From Rapana venosa (Eukaryota > Mollusca > Gastropoda > Neogastropoda > Muricidae), in NCBI GenBank assembly GCA_028751875.1, contig CM054155.1, positions 52,361,971 through 52,425,970 on the forward strand: a stretch of DNA of 64,000 bases, in the 5' to 3' direction. The position numbers and the translations under genes are program-made. The stretch's first letter is position 1. Each line of letters starts with the position of its first letter. A model generated the notes under the pieces. That model was not told the DNA's origin. It did no database searches and saw only the letters and a program-made list of their open reading frames with translations. Positions 10,464 to 18,735 of this stretch are shown one piece after another.

Positions 10464-12675
10464 ACCAGGGGCAGACATAGGGAGTGATCATGATCTTGTG
10501 ATGATGACTTTCCGACTACGTCTAAAGAAAATCCACAAGCGGAACAACATCAGGATCAAATTTGACCTCGAGAAGCTGAAGGACCCAGAGGTATTAGAAA
10601 TTTTTCAAGCAAGGATAGGTGGAAAGTTTGCAGCACTCACTGTGTTAGACTCAGACATAGACACACTGACGAATAGTTTCAATACAGCAGTGACTGAAAC
10701 AGCAAACGAGCTTCTTGGCAAACGCCGACCAGTCAAAAAACCATGGGTCACACCTAACATCCTACAACTATGCGACAAGCGTAGAGAGCTGAAGAAAAAG
10801 AAAAATGAAACAAAAGAAAGAGCAGAACAATATAGGGCAGTCAACAAAAGAATCAGGAAGTCCATGACGGAGGCAAAAGAGAAATGGATCGGTGAACAGT
10901 GCCAAGACATTGAAGAGAACATCAAGAACAACAATAGCAAGAAAGCATATCAGCTGGTGAAAGACCTGACTAGCACGAAACAGAGAAAAGGTTTAACAAT
11001 CCAAGACAAAAATGGGAAGTGTCTCACTGACGACCAGGATATTCTGAACAGATGGACAGAATCCTGCTCCGACCTGTATAACTATAGAACCGCAGGAGAT
11101 CCAGAAGTCCTTAATGTACCCGAAAGCAAAGACACAGACAGTCACCCTATCCTCCGAGAAGAAGTGGAAACAGCAGTCAGATCGCTGAAAAAGGGGAAGT
11201 CAGCAGGGGCTGACAACATTCCAGCTGAGTTGGTCCAAGCTGGAGGGGAAGCCATGATTAGCGCCCTACTAAGAATCTGCAACAAGATCTGGCAGACAGG
11301 AAAATGGCCAACACCATGGACGCAGTCACTCATCATCACCCTCCCCAAGAAAGGAAATCTACAACAATGCCATAATTACCGCACAATCAGCCTCATATGT
11401 CACCCAAGCAAGGTCATGCTGCAGATAATATTGAATAGACTGAAGCCACAAGCAGAGACCATCATTGCTGAGGAACAAGCAGGTTTCAGAGCAGGGCGCA
11501 GCACAACAGAACAGATATTCAACCTCAGAATACTATGTGAGCGGTACCTTCAACATCAACAAGACCTATACCACGTATTTATCGATTTTAAGAAGGCATT
11601 TGACAGGGTGTGGCATGCAGCTTTGTGGGCAACCATGAACTTGTACAGCATCAATGCAAACCTGATCAGAGTCATCAAACAGCTGTACAGCGAGGCCACC
11701 AGTGCAGTGTACTACAACAACAACATTGGAGAATGGTTCCGAACAACAGTTGGAGTAAGGCAGGGCTGTCTACTCTCACCCACTCTTTTCAACATCTTCC
11801 TTGAGAGAATCATGGCTGATGCACTGGAACATCATGAAGGATCAGTCAGCATTGGTGGCAGAACGATCACAAACCTCCACTTCGCAGATGACATTGATGG
11901 AATAGCAGGATCAGAAAAAGAGCTTGCCAGCCTAACAGAACACTTGGATAAGGCCTCCAAAACATACGGCATGGAAATCAGTGCAGAGAAGACCAAACTG
12001 ATGACTAATAACACCAACGGCATTAGCACTGATATCAGGGTTAATGACCAGAAGCTGGAAACAGTTCAAAGCTTCAAGTACCTGGGAGCCATTGTATCCG
12101 ACCAGGGATCCAAGCCAGAAGTAGTATGCAGGACTGCACAGACAATAACAGCTTTGTCAAAACTAAACGCCATCTGGAGAGATTAGAATATCTCACTTAT
12201 CTCCAAGATCAGACTAATGCGCTCCCTTGTCATATCCATATTTCTGTATGCCTGTGAATCATGGACCCTGACTGCAGATTTGGAGAGAAGAGTACAGGCA
12301 GTGGAGATGAGATGCTTTCGGAGACTCCTTGGCATCTCCTACAAAGACCACATAAGCAACGAAAGCGTGCATAACAGAATCCAGCAAACCATTGGACCCT
12401 ATGAGAACCTTCTAACGATCGTGAAAAAGCGTAAACTTAAGTGGTATGGGCATGTCACAAGATCCCAAGGAATTACAAAGACAGTTTTGCAAGGCACTGT
12501 CCAAGGAGGAAGAAGAAGAGGCAGACCAAGGAAGAGCTGGGAGGATAACATCAGTGAATGGACAGGCCTAGAACTCAACAAAACCCTGAGAAAGGCAGAA
12601 CAGAGAGAAGAATGGAGGGAACTGGTTGCTAAGTCTTTGAGGGTGCCCCCACGGTCGTCAGACTACGGGACAGAT
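10464..12675 (+). mobile_element. RTE-like LINE copy 1, RT half
   Basis: Sense continuation of the element whose endonuclease half is inverted at 9513-10463. It runs from GADIGSDHDLVMM through the full RT and C-terminal domain to VPPRSSDYGTDR. The tail is a GATAGATATATA/(AT)n tract, as expected for RTE-type elements, which end in simple repeats rather than poly(A). It is the best preserved RTE copy in the window. Confidence 0.9.
10498..12186 (+). CDS. RTE-like reverse transcriptase ORF (one nonsense codon)
   Basis: A 562-residue open frame with a basic linker, then RT blocks: SAGADNIPAEL near residue 235, NYRTISLICHPSKVML near 297, EEQAGFRAGRST near 328, HVFIDFKKAFDRVWH near 358, VGVRQGCLLSPTLFNIF near 418, and the catalytic FADD of HFADDIDG near 461. 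It stops at a TAG (12184-12186), but the same frame continues from 12187 to 12669. That part includes FLYACESWTLTADLERRVQA, RRLLGISYKDH and KWYGHVTRSQG. One substitution therefore separates it from a full RT plus thumb/C-terminal region. With the endonuclease inverted, the copy cannot be autonomous. Confidence 0.9.
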   Translation: MMMTFRLRLKKIHKRNNIRIKFDLEKLKDPEVLEIFQARIGGKFAALTVLDSDIDTLTNSFNTAVTETANELLGKRRPVKKPWVTPNILQLCDKRRELKKKKNETKERAEQYRAVNKRIRKSMTEAKEKWIGEQCQDIEENIKNNNSKKAYQLVKDLTSTKQRKGLTIQDKNGKCLTDDQDILNRWTESCSDLYNYRTAGDPEVLNVPESKDTDSHPILREEVETAVRSLKKGKSAGADNIPAELVQAGGEAMISALLRICNKIWQTGKWPTPWTQSLIITLPKKGNLQQCHNYRTISLICHPSKVMLQIILNRLKPQAETIIAEEQAGFRAGRSTTEQIFNLRILCERYLQHQQDLYHVFIDFKKAFDRVWHAALWATMNLYSINANLIRVIKQLYSEATSAVYYNNNIGEWFRTTVGVRQGCLLSPTLFNIFLERIMADALEHHEGSVSIGGRTITNLHFADDIDGIAGSEKELASLTEHLDKASKTYGMEISAEKTKLMTNNTNGISTDIRVNDQKLETVQSFKYLGAIVSDQGSKPEVVCRTAQTITALSKLNAIWRD

Positions 12676-12759
<84 letters not shown>

Positions 12760-12947
12760 CTGTGTGTGTGCGTGTGTGCGCGCTTGCTTGATTATATGTG
12801 CATGTGTGTATGTGTGCGTGAGTCTGTGTGTGCGTATGTGTGTGTGCGTGCGTGAGTATGTATACATGTATGTGTGTGTGGTATGTGTGTGTGTGCATGT
12901 GTGTGTGTGTATGTGTGTATGTGTGTGTGTGTGTGTGTGTTGTGTGT

Positions 12948-12980
<33 letters not shown>
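12676..12980. repeat. (AT)n then (GT)n compound microsatellite
   Basis: An AT tract (12676-12735) passes into an impure GT tract with CGTG and ATGT interruptions. The AT part is the tail of the RTE copy. The GT part ends 30 bp from the donor side of the exon at 13009. Confidence 0.95.
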
Positions 12981-12983
<3 letters not shown>

Positions 12984-13008
12984 CCTGCATCCACGAGAAA
13001 TTACTGAC

Positions 13009-13134
13009 CACATCTGGCGCCGTTTTGAATTGAAAATTCGCTGATACATTCACATATGCCTTTTAAACAACTAGCACCAGCAATGCAGGCGTCTTCTGTT
13101 TTCGTAAGACTACAGGATCTACCCACTCCAAGAC
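13009..13134 (-). CDS. EB/EGF-like exon (six cysteines)
   Basis: A 126-bp phase 1-1 exon. The acceptor is GTGTGTGCAG|GT, directly on a (TG)n tract; the donor is TGTG|GTCAGT, a weaker 5' site. The 41 codons read LGVGRSCSLTKTEDACIAGA and SCLKGICECISEF, ending NGARC. The cysteine spacing is C-x8-C-x5-C-x4-C-x-C-x11-C. The first 27 codons align with the whole 84-bp exons elsewhere in the gene, and the extra 42 bp supply the CxC...C end of the module. Joining codons are G|GT with 18180 upstream in the transcript and G|AA with 8047 downstream. Confidence 0.75.
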
Positions 13135-13136
<2 letters not shown>

Positions 13137-13177
<41 letters not shown>

Positions 13178-13209
13178 ACACACACACACACACACAACAC
13201 ACACACACA
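13137..13209. repeat. (CA)n microsatellite
   Basis: CA tract with CACACCACAC and CAACACAC phase slips. It forms the (TG)n immediately before the acceptor of the exon at 13009-13134. Confidence 0.95.
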
Positions 13210-13316
13210 TGTGCTGATGCAGTCCTTGAAAACGAAACGGTGACCAGTCTTTCATTGAGGCCTGCTGGTGCCAACAGTAGAGTGGTTTGGATGTAGGGAC
13301 AACATGCACTTCATGC

Positions 13317-13432
13317 CTACTGTACAGACTTCTTCTGCTTCAGCTGCTGCAACGTGTGCAGCCAGGCCATGATGGCTTGTTGATAAATGCTGACTTTGGC
13401 CACGTCCACAGTCTGTCTGTCTGCCTCAGTGA
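13317..13432 (-). CDS. Candidate terminal exon, unidentified
   Basis: After an acceptor-like TTACATCAG|TC, the minus strand is open for 37 codons to a TAG at 13317-13319: TEADRQTVDVAKVSIYQQAI, MAWLHTLQQLKQKKSVQ. It looks like an amphipathic helical C-terminus. Its acceptor has the same phase as the EB-like exons. The stop codon would end the protein before the exons at 13009 and 8047, so it would need to be an alternative last exon or another gene. No polyadenylation signal was seen nearby. Chance cannot be excluded. Confidence 0.25.
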
Positions 13433-13439
13433 CTGATGT

Positions 13440-13980
13440 AAGCTAAGCGCCGAAATCTACGTTAACATGTTGTTATGTTGTTGTAACATGGTATGTGGAG
13501 TTTGTCTTCAGCTATAAACATCTCTGAGCAGAACAACGTGCACTCTTTATTCGAGGAGAAACATGTCTGAAAATGGAGTTTCGATGCAAATGTAGCGGGA
13601 TGTTTGAAAAGAATCACACACGCAAACTTCTCTTTTAATTTGAACTTTCAACCTCGCAGTAATCCTCAGGTGGCGTAAATGAATGAAAGTGCATATTCTG
13701 GGTGACTTAAGAATTAGATACGCAACAACAACAAATGGTCATTATTTTTATACCAAACTACATTGAAACATTTGTGCTTTCCTATTTTCAGACATGACTC
13801 GAAGAACAAATTAAAGTCTTATATTAATTTTATCTTAACAGCATTGTTCGGTACTTTTGTAAAGTACGCACTGCACTGGTAGGACGCAGTTTTGTATGTG
13901 CATGTTGTGCTGTCTCCAGCTGTCACGGTCCTGGTATTGTAGCAAACAGCGCCAGGAACCAGGTGTGGAACAACACAAGG
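13440..13980. other. Unassigned DNA
   Basis: AT-rich sequence without a recognised family, frame or splice-bounded module. Confidence 0.5.
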
Positions 13981-13984
13981 CCAA

Positions 13985-14178
13985 ACTCAAATCGTATGCA
14001 GCAAGCGCCTTCAGTACCCTTCAGTTGTGGGCAAGTGCCTGGGTTGTGGAGAAGCTCTTCTCAGCCCATTCAGTGATGTTGTCTGCCCATTTCTTCTTCG
14101 GCCTGGCTCGTCTTCTCTTCCCCTGCACTGTTCCTTGCATTATGGTCTTGGAAAGCCCATCTGATCTTGTCAATGTCC
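13985..14178 (-). mobile_element. RTE-like LINE copy 2, 3' coding remnant
   Basis: The minus strand reads IVWTLTRSDGLSKTIMQGTV, then RRRARPKKKWADNITEW. This is the same C-terminal region as KWYGHVTRSQGITKTVLQGT with RRRGRPRKSWEDNISEW in RTE copy 1. Coding stops abruptly at 14178. The preceding part of the protein resumes at 16706 on the same strand, so this is taken as the 3' end of the copy at 16706-17402, separated by later insertions. Confidence 0.7.
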
Positions 14179-14182
14179 ATAC

Positions 14183-14335
14183 AATCTGTTCCGCTTTTTG
14201 TAAGAGTAGGCCATTGTGTGCAGGTGGGAAAAGATGACAGAATTTACAAAACCGCATACACACGGGGACTGGCGTAAAAAAGCACATAAGTGTTTATTCC
14301 ATTATCCTTAATATAAAAGAATTTAAAAAAATAGA
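14183..14335 (+). mobile_element. SINE-A 3' fragment
   Basis: Closely similar to 58120-58265: TCTGTTCCGCTTTT, GTAGGCCATTGTGTG, CGCATACACACGGGGACTGG and TTATTCCATTATCC in order, then an A-rich tail. The tRNA head and core are missing. Confidence 0.7.
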
Positions 14336-14399
14336 TACAATTTTTGTTAAACCTTCCTTTTCTTGACTGTGGTCAGCAGGTCTTCGTAGTGCTTTCCTT

Positions 14400-15870
14400 G
14401 TTGGGTGATATTATAATCTTTGCCTTGACAAGCACTTTCCCTAAAGCTTTTAAACAAGCAAAAATAATCTCCTTAAATAAATCTGGAAACGAGAATGATC
14501 CATCCAACTACAGGCCAATTTCTATATTATCTATTCTTTCTAAGCCTCTGGAGCAACATAATTATTTATAAGTGTCTTCTTTCTCCCTTAAAGTAGCATT
14601 ATCTGATACATCCTAACCAGTCTGCTTTTAGAGAACATCATTCCTGTCATACGGCTTTAACAACACTAGTTGATATCTGGTTATTAAATATAAATAGAAA
14701 GCTGGCTATTAAATTTAAATAGAAAGAAATTAACTGTAGTCTTATTTGTTGATTTTGCAAAAGCATTTGACGTTATAAATCATAAACTCCTTCTTAAAAA
14801 AACTAGCACTTGACACATTATCTCACATAACTCTTGAGTTGATCTCTTTTCTTTCTGATAGACAACAGAAAATATCTTTAAATGAATCTGTCTCTGATTT
14901 TCTTCCAAACACTTACGGTGTGCACTAAGGTTCAGTTTCGGGTCCCCTTCCTTTTCTACTCTACATTAACGATATCCCTTTATCCATAGATACTCAATGC
15001 GACATGTTTGCTGATGACACCACCATTGAAAATACAAGCACTGATGCCCGTGAGATTTATCACACAATGCAAAAAGCATTAATAACCTTATTGAGTGGAC
15101 ACATCTAAACCACATGTCTCTTCATCCCAATTACACTAAATTTATGTTGATTACCAATAGACAAAAGCGTCGAAATCTCACTCAATCATTACTTTATATT
15201 TTTAACGTAAAAGTCGAAGAAGAAGTGAATTATAAAGTTTTTGGTATAACAATAGATAATAACCCCGCATGGTCAAAACACTTAGAAAGAATGTCTGGAA
15301 TTTTAGCATCAAAGCTGAATCAGTTCAGAAAAATGCAACCACTTAAAAAAAATATATGCTAGGAAACTATACTGTTATGCATATATACAACCTCACATCG
15401 ATTATGCATCCACACTCTGAGATCAAGCAAGTAAAAACTTGCTTAAACCATTACTTAGCGTTCACAAGAGAGCAATTAAAACCATTATTGATAAGTCATC
15501 TACTCTAACAGAATTTGACTACAAACAAGCAAATATTCTTCCCCTGCCAGCCATATTTTCATACAATAAAGGTATTTTCATGTATAAAGTACTCCATGGC
15601 AGGGCTCCACATTATCTTAGGAATATGTTTACTTATAATAGTTATCGACACTCACACAAATAAAATGTTCCTTACACAACAATTAACCTTTGTAAATCTA
15701 GCTTTATGCATTCTGGGGGATGGCTAATGAATCATATTCCAGAGCTCCTAAAATCGTAAGCTAATTTTACAAGATTTAAAACAAGATTGTTTCATTATTT
15801 AATGAATCTTTCTGATTTGACATCTCTTTCTCCAAAAATGTATTGAACCTCTCTATTACCACAACTATCA
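14400..15870 (+). mobile_element. CR1/Jockey-group LINE, RT region (decayed)
   Basis: The plus strand carries STFPKAFKQAKIISLNKSGN, then NYRPISILSILSKPLEQ near 14500-14560. A KAFDVIN-like block lies near 14760 and a GSVSGPLPFLLYINDIPLS-like block near 14935-14985. An MFADDTT box lies at 15004-15025, and the C-terminal blocks VFGITIDNNPAWSKHLERM (15238-15300) and LHGRAPHYLRNMF (15593-15630) follow. Many frameshifts and stops make it inactive, although FADD itself survives. Confidence 0.75.
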
Positions 15871-15915
15871 AAATTCAGCCTTTCTGTTGTCATTTGTCAT
15901 AGTGGAGTCGTTCTT

Positions 15916-16112
15916 ACCACCTTCATCATCATTATCATTATCATCCGTAACGTCGTTATCGCTTTGGTCATCCTCATCATCGTTATTATTGTCGTCACCA
16001 TCATCATCATCATTATCATTCTTTTTCTTGTTCTTTTTCTTGTTCTTCTTCTTGTTCTTTCTTGTTCTTGTTCTTGTTCTTGTTCTTCTTCTTCTTCTTC
16101 TTCTTCTTCTTC
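15916..16112. repeat. (ATC)n/(TTC)n triplet repeat
   Basis: CATCAT then TTCTTG/TTC tract; pyrimidine-rich on the plus strand. Confidence 0.95.
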
Positions 16113-16216
16113 TCAATATGACCATTTTCGTGAGTAGGATGATGGATGCTTTTTAGAAACATTGTTAATAATATTTGCCAAATTCTCTCTCTCCAGTCAG
16201 GTTTTTTAAAGAAGTT

Positions 16217-16508
16217 GGGGACGGGATAGCTCAGTGGTCGGAGCACTCGCTTTCCCCCCAGCCAAGTTAAGCAGCGTCGAGCGTGGTTACCAGTTGGATG
16301 GGTGACCGTTTGCGCGCCTTGGCTTCAGTACAGTTCCCCCAGTTCACCCAGCTGTAAATGGGTACCTGTCCTCTTTAGGGTCAGGGAAGGTAAAGCAGCG
16401 AGGGAGAGGAGATGGGCGCCGCCCTCAATATGCTGGCCCTAGAGAAGTGAGGTCTCTGACGCCTCGCTCCCCTACGACCTTATAGGTTATGGGACACCTT
16501 TACCTTTT
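16217..16508 (+). mobile_element. SINE-D: tRNA-like plus 5S rRNA-like head
   Basis: Begins GGGGACGGGATAGCTCAGTG (tRNA-type A box, TAGCTCAGTGGTCGGAGC at 16227-16244). At 16264 it switches to AAGTTAAGCAGCGTCGAGC, then GTGGTTACCAGTTGGATGGG and TGACCG. This follows the 5S rRNA internal control region (AGCTAAGCAGGGTCGGGCC, TGGTTAGTACTTGGATGGG, GACCG in animals). A body with GGGTACCTGTCCTCTTTAGG and AGGAGATGGGCGCC follows, ending in CCTTTACCTTTTTTT. No tRNA B box is seen, so the 5S element may replace it. No clear target duplication was found. Confidence 0.65.
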
Positions 16509-16705
16509 TTTATATGTTTACAATAATTATGTATTTTACATTTTGGATGGATATATTTTTTTCCTTTTTCATGAGCAAAGCTGTGTTCTTTGTTGTTTCG
16601 TTGAGATACTTTTGTTGTTGTTGTTGTTATTGTTTTTGCCCTGAGGGCTGGTTGTAAAAAACATGTTTGCTTATGCCATAACCCTCTTTAAATAAACATT
16701 ATTCA
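16509..16705 (+). mobile_element. LINE 3' end with (ATTCA)n tail
   Basis: Contains CCCTGAGGGCTGGTTGTAAA, TTTAAATAAACATT and a short ATTCAATTCAATTCAA tail, the form of CR1/Jockey-group LINE 3' ends. It probably is the 3' end of the copy at 14400-15870, with SINE-D inserted between. That link is inferred from order and strand only. Confidence 0.55.
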
Positions 16706-17402
16706 ATTCAATTCAATGGTCTGTCGGACTTCTTCGTTGGTAACGTGGTCCGTGTATGAAATGCTAAGGATTCTCCTCAGGCATCTCATCTCCAAGCCTG
16801 GATCATCCTTTGTAGCTCTGCATTCAGTGTCCAGGATTCGCATGCATACAGACATGTGCAGATGACCAGAGCAAGCACTAGCATGACCTTGGTCCTGAGA
16901 GAGTTGTTTTGGTCTTTCTAGGTGGTCTTGAGCTTCGCCATTGCTACAACTATTTGTGCAGCTCTTGCAAGGATTTTGGTCTTTGAGCCTTCTTTACTAA
17001 TAATAGCTTCAAGGTTCTTGAAGGATCTACAACCTCAAGTTCTTTTCCATTGACTGTGATTTTGGTAGTGATTGGCTGGGCACTATTTGTCATGTGTTTT
17101 GTCTTATTGGCACTGAACTCCATGCCGTATATGGAGGATGTTTCATCCAACTGGTACACTAGGTTGGCTAGTTCATGTTTGTTTCCAGCCAGTCCGTCAA
17201 TGTCATCGGCAAACCTGAGGTTGGTGATTGTCTGCCCTCCAATACTGACTGTGCCAGTGTGATCTTCTAAAGCATCATCCATTATGCACTCAAGGAAGAC
17301 TTTGAACAGTTTCGGCAATAGGAGACAGCCTTGATTGGCACCCACTGAGGTATGGAACCATTCTCCAACCGTGCCTTGCACAAGTACGGCGCTGGTGGCT
17401 TT
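16706..17402 (-). mobile_element. RTE-like LINE copy 2, RT part
   Basis: The minus strand reads GEWFHTSVGANQGCLLLPKL, then ITNLRFADDIDGLAGNKHEL with an intact FADD, and EFSANKTKHMTN in one 143-residue frame (16950-17381). Past a frameshift it reads MRCLRRILSISYTDHVTNEE near 16720-16800. It is the same subfamily as copy 1, and its 3' continuation is at 13985-14178. The 5' edge meets an oppositely oriented 5' leader at 17403. Confidence 0.8.
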
Positions 17403-17610
17403 TGCGTATTTAGCTATTAGTCAGGTCAGGGGGATGGGGGTGGGGGGGAGGAGGGGGGTGTTCTCCTGCTACTGGTAGCCATGTAAACCAGTACTACCTC
17501 TTCCATGTGGGGGAGCCAACCCTAACCCAAAAAAGCCAGTCAGGAGATGGACAGGGTCCACCAGGGTGTATTTGCCCCAGACACATTGCACGAAATGAAC
17601 TAAGTACCAA
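17403..17610 (+). mobile_element. RTE-like LINE copy 2, inverted 5' leader
   Basis: The plus strand carries GTCAGGTCAGGGGGATGGGG, CTGCTACTGGTAGCCATGTAA and CATGTGGGGGAGCCAACCC. This is the 5' leader of copies 1 (10463 downward) and 3 (30054). It runs opposite to the RT part at 16706-17402, with its extreme 5' end at the junction. That is the geometry expected of a 5' inversion. Coding sequence of the endonuclease was not recognised before the minisatellite begins. Confidence 0.65.
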
Positions 17611-17626
17611 TGAAACCACTTTCCGC

Positions 17627-18179
17627 ATTATAAAAATACCTCACCACAAAGGCCGATACGAAATCGTTCACCACAATGGTCCACACGAAATCACTCAACA
17701 AATGGTCCATATGAAATCACTCACCACAGTGGTCCATATGAAATCGCTCACCACAATGGTCCAGATGAAACCACTCACCACAATGGTCCAGATGAAACCA
17801 CTCACCACAATGGTCCAGATGAAACCACTCACCACAATGGTCCAGATGAAACCACTCACCACAATGGTCCAGATGAAACCACTCACCACAATGGTCCAGA
17901 TGAAACCACTCACCACAATGGTCCAGATGAAACCACTCACCACAATGGCCTATATGAAATCTCTCACCACATTAATTTATCTGAAATCACTGCCCACAAA
18001 GGCCCATCTGAAATAACTCGCCACATTGGTCCGTATATCACTCACCACATTGGTCCATATGAAACCTCATGCCACATTGGCCCCTCTGAAATCACTCACA
18101 CAATGGTCTGAATCAAATCACTCACCACATTGGCCCATGCAAAATCACTTATTACAATGGTCCGTATGAAATGACTCAC
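17627..18179. repeat. 27-bp minisatellite carrying 5' splice-site motif
   Basis: About 21 units of 27 bp. Seven consecutive ones are identical (CACCACAATGGTCCAGATGA plus AACCACT), between about 17750 and 17943; outer units are diverged. On the minus strand each good unit reads CCATTGTG|GTGAGTGGTTTC. The last unit runs into the exon at 18180, whose own end is GCGTTGTG|GTGAGTCATTTC. The array therefore lies in the downstream intron and repeats the exon-end/donor junction. Confidence 0.92.
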
Positions 18180-18263
18180 CACAACGCTCCAGCCAGTCAC
18201 AGTATGTGTCGCTTTTGCAGAGGACACTGTTAGCGCCACTGCAGTTTTCCAAAACATCCAGTC
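18180..18263 (-). CDS. EB/EGF-like exon (four cysteines)
   Basis: An 84-bp phase 1-1 exon: acceptor TGATATGCAG|GA, donor TTGTG|GTGAGT. The 27 codons read LDVLENCSGANSVLCKSDTY, then CDWLERC, spacing C-x7-C-x5-C-x5-C. It ends one base after the fourth cysteine, exactly where the 27-codon homologous part of the exon at 13009 ends. The joining codon with 27959 is A|GA. The downstream intron begins with the splice-donor minisatellite. Confidence 0.72.
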
Positions 18264-18735
18264 CTGCATATCAATAAACCAATAAATCAATCAGTCAATC
18301 AATCAGTTAACCAAGCAATTAATTCACCAATCAACCAATCAATCAACATGTTTGTTTCCAAGGATGAGAGATAACACATTACACTTCGCATGTAGCTCTT
18401 TTCTTCCAGGAGATATGCATTCTAGCCACACATGCCAATGAACAAGCACCTCTCTCTCAGAAGGGTCCTCACCTTCTTCCCATAATTTTGTCCAAGGCGG
18501 ACTGCATCGATCTCGCGTGCTGCAGAGCAGAGTCAAAGCAAAACTGCCACCAGATCAAAAAGTCAAAGCAGTATTGTTGACTCATTTATTAAAAAAAAAC
18601 CCAGACTGCAAAGTGAGCAGGGGGTAGGCAGCAACCCCAACCTCACAGATGCCAGACTAACAAGAATGGAGCCCCACCACCCACAGATAGGGAAACAGTA
18701 AGGCCCCAGCGCTTTGTAGTAAGTCCTCTCTATCA
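18264..18735. other. Unassigned intronic DNA
   Basis: Contains a CAATCAAT-rich simple stretch (18275-18345). A 47-bp segment at 18473-18519 on the minus strand has good splice ends but the wrong phase for the gene. Nothing else was recognised. Confidence 0.5.

Noticed and set aside
10602..10940. Minus-strand frame with hydrophobic runs inside the RTE RT
   Set aside because: Antisense shadow of the RT linker and fingers.
16264..16325. 5S rRNA gene
   Set aside because: Only the internal control region is similar, the 5' half is replaced by tRNA-like sequence, and it lies within a SINE body.
17507..18016. 169-residue frame with QMKPLTTMV repeats, or CRISPR-like array
   Set aside because: The 27-bp units are directly adjacent with no unique spacers; this is a minisatellite, better explained as a repeated exon-end/donor on the other strand.
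18473..18519. 47-bp segment with good acceptor (TCTGCTCTGCAG) and donor (AAG|GTGAGG)
   Set aside because: The phase does not fit the exon series in any frame with continuity, and there is no cysteine module. Kept only as a note.
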